Of a stretch of DNA of 64,000 nucleotides, positions 60,783-64,000 are shown piece after piece (position 1 is the first letter of the stretch; every line of letters starts with the position of its first letter). The notes below the pieces were generated by a model that saw only the letters and a program-made list of their open reading frames with translations, ran no database searches and had not been told where the DNA came from. The position numbers and the translations under genes were made by a program. The stretch is from positions 186,001-250,000 of the forward strand of contig JALUTQ010000037.1 of assembly GCA_032718865.1 (NCBI GenBank). The letters run 5' to 3'. This stretch comes from Tilletia caries (Eukaryota; Basidiomycota; Exobasidiomycetes; Tilletiales; Tilletiaceae).

Positions 60783-62577
60783 ATGAATCGGTCGATTGCA
60801 GCATCGACATCATCGGCCCTCGTCTCTGCTCATGCTGGTCATACTGTTCCGACGCCTGCTCCGAACGCACATGCCGATAAGCACAAGTTCGGCAAGCTCA
60901 CCGCGGCCGACGGCATGGCAGTCTTCAGCACCGCCGTAACGATCTTCAACGAGCTTTCCGACCTGACCGGCGTCGCTGGACCGTTCCTCAAGATGGGCCT
61001 GGGTGTCGTACAAGAGATCATCAGCATCGTCGAGCAAGTGAAGTCGAATAAAGATGCTTGCGCGAAATTCGTCGAGACCGCTCTGCAGATATTGCACGGC
61101 TTCGCCATAGCTGATCAAGCCTCGGGATGCCCCACTTTGCCAGGCACAGCTACGGCCTCTCTCATCGAGCCAGTCTTACAGTAAGTCACCCATTCAAATT
61201 TCAACTTCGGTCCGCATTTCCAGCTCAAGAATTAACGTTGCCATTTTCGTAAATCGCACGTTGTTCAGACAGATCAAGACAGCCAAGAAACAGATCGCGG
61301 TATATGCGCAGCTTCCCCGGTGGCAAAGGCTCCTCAAGCGCGATGAAATCAAAGATTTCGTCAACGGCTGTACCGAGGTCCTCGATCGTAAGCTGCTTTC
61401 ATTTACGGTGAGCAGCAGGCCTGACCCTTCTTGACCTCTTCCGTCTCCGGGCACCAAGGCCTAAGTATGACTGATCGGGTCCTTCGTGAAAACACTGACA
61501 TTCAACCATTCAACAGGCACAAATGGTTGTCGTGCAGGGAAAACGAGTGGACTACGTATTGGCGCAATCATTCGTCGGTGCGAACCCAGTCACAGCGTCA
61601 AGTCCAGTCATCACCGTCTTCGAAGAGCCCGAAGTGATTCAAGAATCATTGCCGGACCAGTCTCTCGATATTCTCGACGACAGCATACAGCAAGCCCTCC
61701 AGCAGGTCTCAACAGCCGTCACGTCTGGGATCAAGAAGAGGGCCACGTTGGAAGACGCCCAGATAGCAGGAGTTAACGTTGATGCTCAAGGCACGGGAAG
61801 CAATCAGCTGAACACAAGCTCGCAACAACCGTTTACGTCCGAAGAGCAGCAGCAAATGTATGAACTACGCGAAGCCATGCAGCGTCTCTTCCTGCCGGGC
61901 GACTCTGAAAATGTCGAAGGCATCTTTCACAAAGACGGGGCAGATGCCGATCCAATTGCGAAATCAGACGACCCAGCGCAGTCGGCCTTGGACCTTCTGG
62001 ACAAGCTGTGCGACGAGCCCGACCCATCTTACAGCAAACAAACTTTGCAACTTCTGGCCGCGCTCAGTGTCAACCTCGAGAAACTCGGCCTATTTGATGA
62101 GGCCGTCCTGGTCATGCAGCTCTTCACTGCGCTCTACAGGCGCAAGGTAACCTCCAAAGAATATGCGCTGGACCGGGCCAACTTTGCATCGGCGCTGCGG
62201 TCCTTGGGCCTGGCCTTCCTCTCGATCGGTCGGTGTGACGAAGCCTTGACCACGTCCGAAGAGGTCATCTCGATCATCAAACCGATGGCTGATCGGGAGC
62301 CCAAGAGACACAACGGCCATTTGGCAAGGGCGATGGTGTTGGTATGCAACTGTCAATGGCAGGTTGGAGAGCATGATGTAGCCATGCTCAGCGCTGTACG
62401 GGCTTTAGACCTCATTCGATCACTTCACAAAGAGCAACCAGAAGAATTCAAAGAGGACCTGGCCAAGACGCTCGGCACCTACTCGACCATGCTGAACGAG
62501 GCAGGGCAATACGAGGAGGCGCTCACGACTGTGGAGGAGTCCCTCGCAATATATCGATCCTTTCACGAGGCGCGACC
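60783..62577 (+). pseudogene. MLKL/HeLo-like helical domain plus TPR protein, 3' end lost to a hAT-type insertion
   Basis: Three exons (60,783-61,180; 61,269-61,407; 61,517-62,577) join in frame. Residues about 45-130 form hydrophobic helices (AVFSTAVTIFNELSDLTGVA, GLGVVQEIISIVEQVKSN) like the N-terminal four-helix MLKL/HeLo-type domains seen in fungal cell-death and NLR-like proteins. At least four tetratricopeptide-like repeats follow (NLEKLGLFDEAVLVMQLF; LAFLSIGRCDEALTTSEEVI; GEHDVAMLSAVRALDLIRSL; NEAGQYEEALTTVEESLAIY). No NACHT or NB-ARC motif lies between them. At 62,578 the frame runs into a family-A element and ends 22 codons later, so TPRs are missing. The rest of the gene does not resume downstream. 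The truncated product may still be made; function is inferred from architecture only. Confidence 0.7.
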
Positions 62578-62900
62578 TAAGGTTGTCCCCGGAGTAACGC
62601 GGAGGGCTCCGCCTCCGCACTTCCAAATTCCGCCGGAATTGTGACTTTTAGAGGCGAGCTCCGCCTCCGCAGTATTTTCAAAATTTGCAATTTCAGAGCT
62701 CCGCGCTCCGCCGGAATCTGACCAAAATTTTCAGCAGAGCTCCGCACTCCGCACTGAAATAGACTTTTGAAAAATACGAGCTCCGCGCTCCGCATCATTT
62801 TTGGCATTCCTGAGATGTCACCTCCGCGCTCCGTGCTCACGGAGGCGGAATTCCGACGGAGGCGGAATTCCGTCGGAATTCCGCGCTCCCAACTCTGCTA
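62578..62900. mobile_element. Family-A-like hAT element fragment truncating the TPR gene
   Basis: Starts TAAGGTTGTCCCCGGAGT at 62,578. The first 100 bp match the ends of 1,324 and (reversed) 10,330 almost base for base. After about 62,680 it diverges but keeps CTCCGCGCTCCGC motifs. No right terminus or copy of the flanking octamer GCGCGACC was found downstream, so the far end is deleted. It supplies the last codons and stop of the interrupted frame. Confidence 0.8.
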
Positions 62901-63681
62901 AACGCCGAAACGCCAGAGTGAGTTCTCACAATTCTCTGGCATCTATCCTCATTCCTCATCGCCTCATCCGCCGCTCTCGACAAATCCACACTTCTGCATT
63001 GCTATATGTATTTGTGTTTTGACACTTCTGCCCCTCTCAGCACGGCCGCGCTCCTTCCCATCTTCGACTTCAAGAGCACGCATTCCCATCAAGCACCTTC
63101 AACTCGGCACCGGGCGTTGAGGTCGAGCAATCCCTCCGCCTTCCCTGCTCCACTACTCGCGCCGCTGCTCTGGATTCACGGCCTGCTCTGTTCCGTCGCC
63201 ACGCTCTGCATCACCTTCGGACTACTTCCTCACATCCCATAACGGCGCACTTTAACACGATCGCCACGCAACGCCCACCTGCAAGCGCGGGAATGCAATC
63301 CAAATCCAGTGTTCACCAGAGTAGCCCGGCTACCATTTACCACAGCAGCTTCTTCCGCGTGTTCACGATGGGACTGGACGCCGACGAGCGGCGCTTTTCT
63401 CCGCTCCCCTCCGCCAGAGTTTTCCCAGCCTGCGAATAGGACCCATCTGTCCAAGGTACGTGCGTTTCATTCCGAGGAGACTCACTTTGGTCGGGCCCGC
63501 ATCTACAATGGCTGACCTTTTTTTTATCTCATGGACTCATGCCATGCGCTGCAGGCAAGAGTGCTACCTCCCTGGTGGACTGCTCTCGGTCACCTCTCAC
63601 ACCCTCGTACGTCGCCGCGAACATGGAAACATCTGCCAACCTCCAGTATGGTGGTCGCTGACCTCTTTTCGTGCTGTGTAG
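62901..63681. other. Gene-free stretch before the MLH1 fragment
   Basis: About 780 bp with short frames only. None encodes the MLH1 ATPase region expected upstream of 63,682. Two donor-like sites (GTACGT at about 63,456 and 63,610) hint at unrelated exons. Confidence 0.4.
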
Positions 63682-64000
63682 ATCGTCTGGTAGACTACCC
63701 GTCGCTCAAGCGAGCCATGGAAGCAATGTACAGCGGTCTGCTGCCCAAGGGCGGGCACCCCTGGCTGTACATCAGCCTCGAGATCGAGCCGAACAGGATC
63801 GATGTCAGCGTTCATCCGACGAAGCGCGAGGTGCACTTCCTCGACGAGGGGGAGATCATGGAGAGCGTGTGCACACGTGCTGAGGCTCGTCTAACAGGTG
63901 CGAATACCAGTCGCACCTTCAAGCTCACTGTGAGTTGGAGTTTGAGGCATGCTTTGTGCAGTGGAGTCAATGCTAACAATGACCTCCGCTCAACAGCAAC
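63682..64000 (+). CDS. MLH1: MLH1 (MutL homologue) fragment, runs off the window
   Basis: An exon starting after GTGTAG at 63,681 encodes NRLVDYPSLKRAMEAMYSG, GGHPWLYISLEIEPNRIDVS and VHPTKREVHFLDEGEIMESV (its first codon split by the intron). This is the end of the MutL N-terminal transducer domain; VHPTKxEVxF is the family signature. It ends at 63,929 with a GTGAGT donor; another exon begins at 63,997 and leaves the window. The roughly 260 residues that should precede it (the GHKL ATPase with NTSTG/FRGEAL motifs) are not found in the 780 bp before it, and beyond that lies the broken TPR gene. It is therefore a 5'-truncated gene or copy, unless the true 5' part is misassembled. Confidence 0.8.

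Overview
The window is a piece of a fungal nuclear genome. The host genes carry short introns of about 50-100 nt with GT...AG ends, and their products are typically fungal: an App1-type phosphatase, a Pho80-type cyclin, a Yvc1-type channel, a G-protein gamma subunit and a short C2H2 factor. A basidiomycete fits best. Ustilaginomycotina or a related group is a guess made without a database search.

Two compartments are clear. Positions 1-34,320 are almost entirely transposons nested in each other. Positions 34,600-57,000 are an ordinary gene-dense segment. From 57,000 to the end the two kinds of sequence mix.

Transposon compartment. (i) 1-1,195: truncated Helitron-type relic. (ii) 1,324-4,743: nest of short TIR elements, with 8-bp target duplications for the inner ones, three deep at its deepest and holding a hAT transposase relic. 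(iii) 6.4-10.7 kb: Copia and MULE relics, the MULE split by an intact 759-bp TIR element. (iv) 11.08-22.7 kb: a second nest. A hAT relic is split by a TIR element (12,181-22,270, target duplication GTGGGGAT), and that element is split by a 9,476-bp Helitron (12,425-21,900). The empty site of each can be rebuilt from the sequence. The Helitron encodes an intron-containing Rep-helicase with one frameshift, a convergent 571-aa protein with two related beta-rich domains, and a tRNA-like module near its 5' end. (v) 23.1-26.1 kb: a Myb/SANT-like gene broken by a 775-bp TIR element. (vi) 26,878-34,320: a Ty3/Gypsy element with two identical LTRs, so a very recent insertion. Its gag, pol and integrase frames are separated by a UGA inside a 48-nt GT...AG segment and by an A AAA AAG heptamer.

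Gene compartment, in order: Pho80-like cyclin (+), App1-like phosphatidate phosphatase (+), a hypothetical protein with an internal duplication (-), G-protein gamma subunit (+), 26S proteasome ATPase Rpt5 (+), Yvc1-like cation channel (-), a MULE-type MITE, a Con7-like C2H2 factor (+), a small Cys-rich PPPY protein (+) and a small hypothetical gene (-). These are independent single-gene loci; no metabolic cluster is visible.

Right end: a long inverted-repeat element (58.55-60.26 kb); a gene with a putative MLKL/HeLo-like helical N-terminus and TPRs, cut by a hAT-type element at 62,578; and an MLH1 fragment that lacks its ATPase domain.
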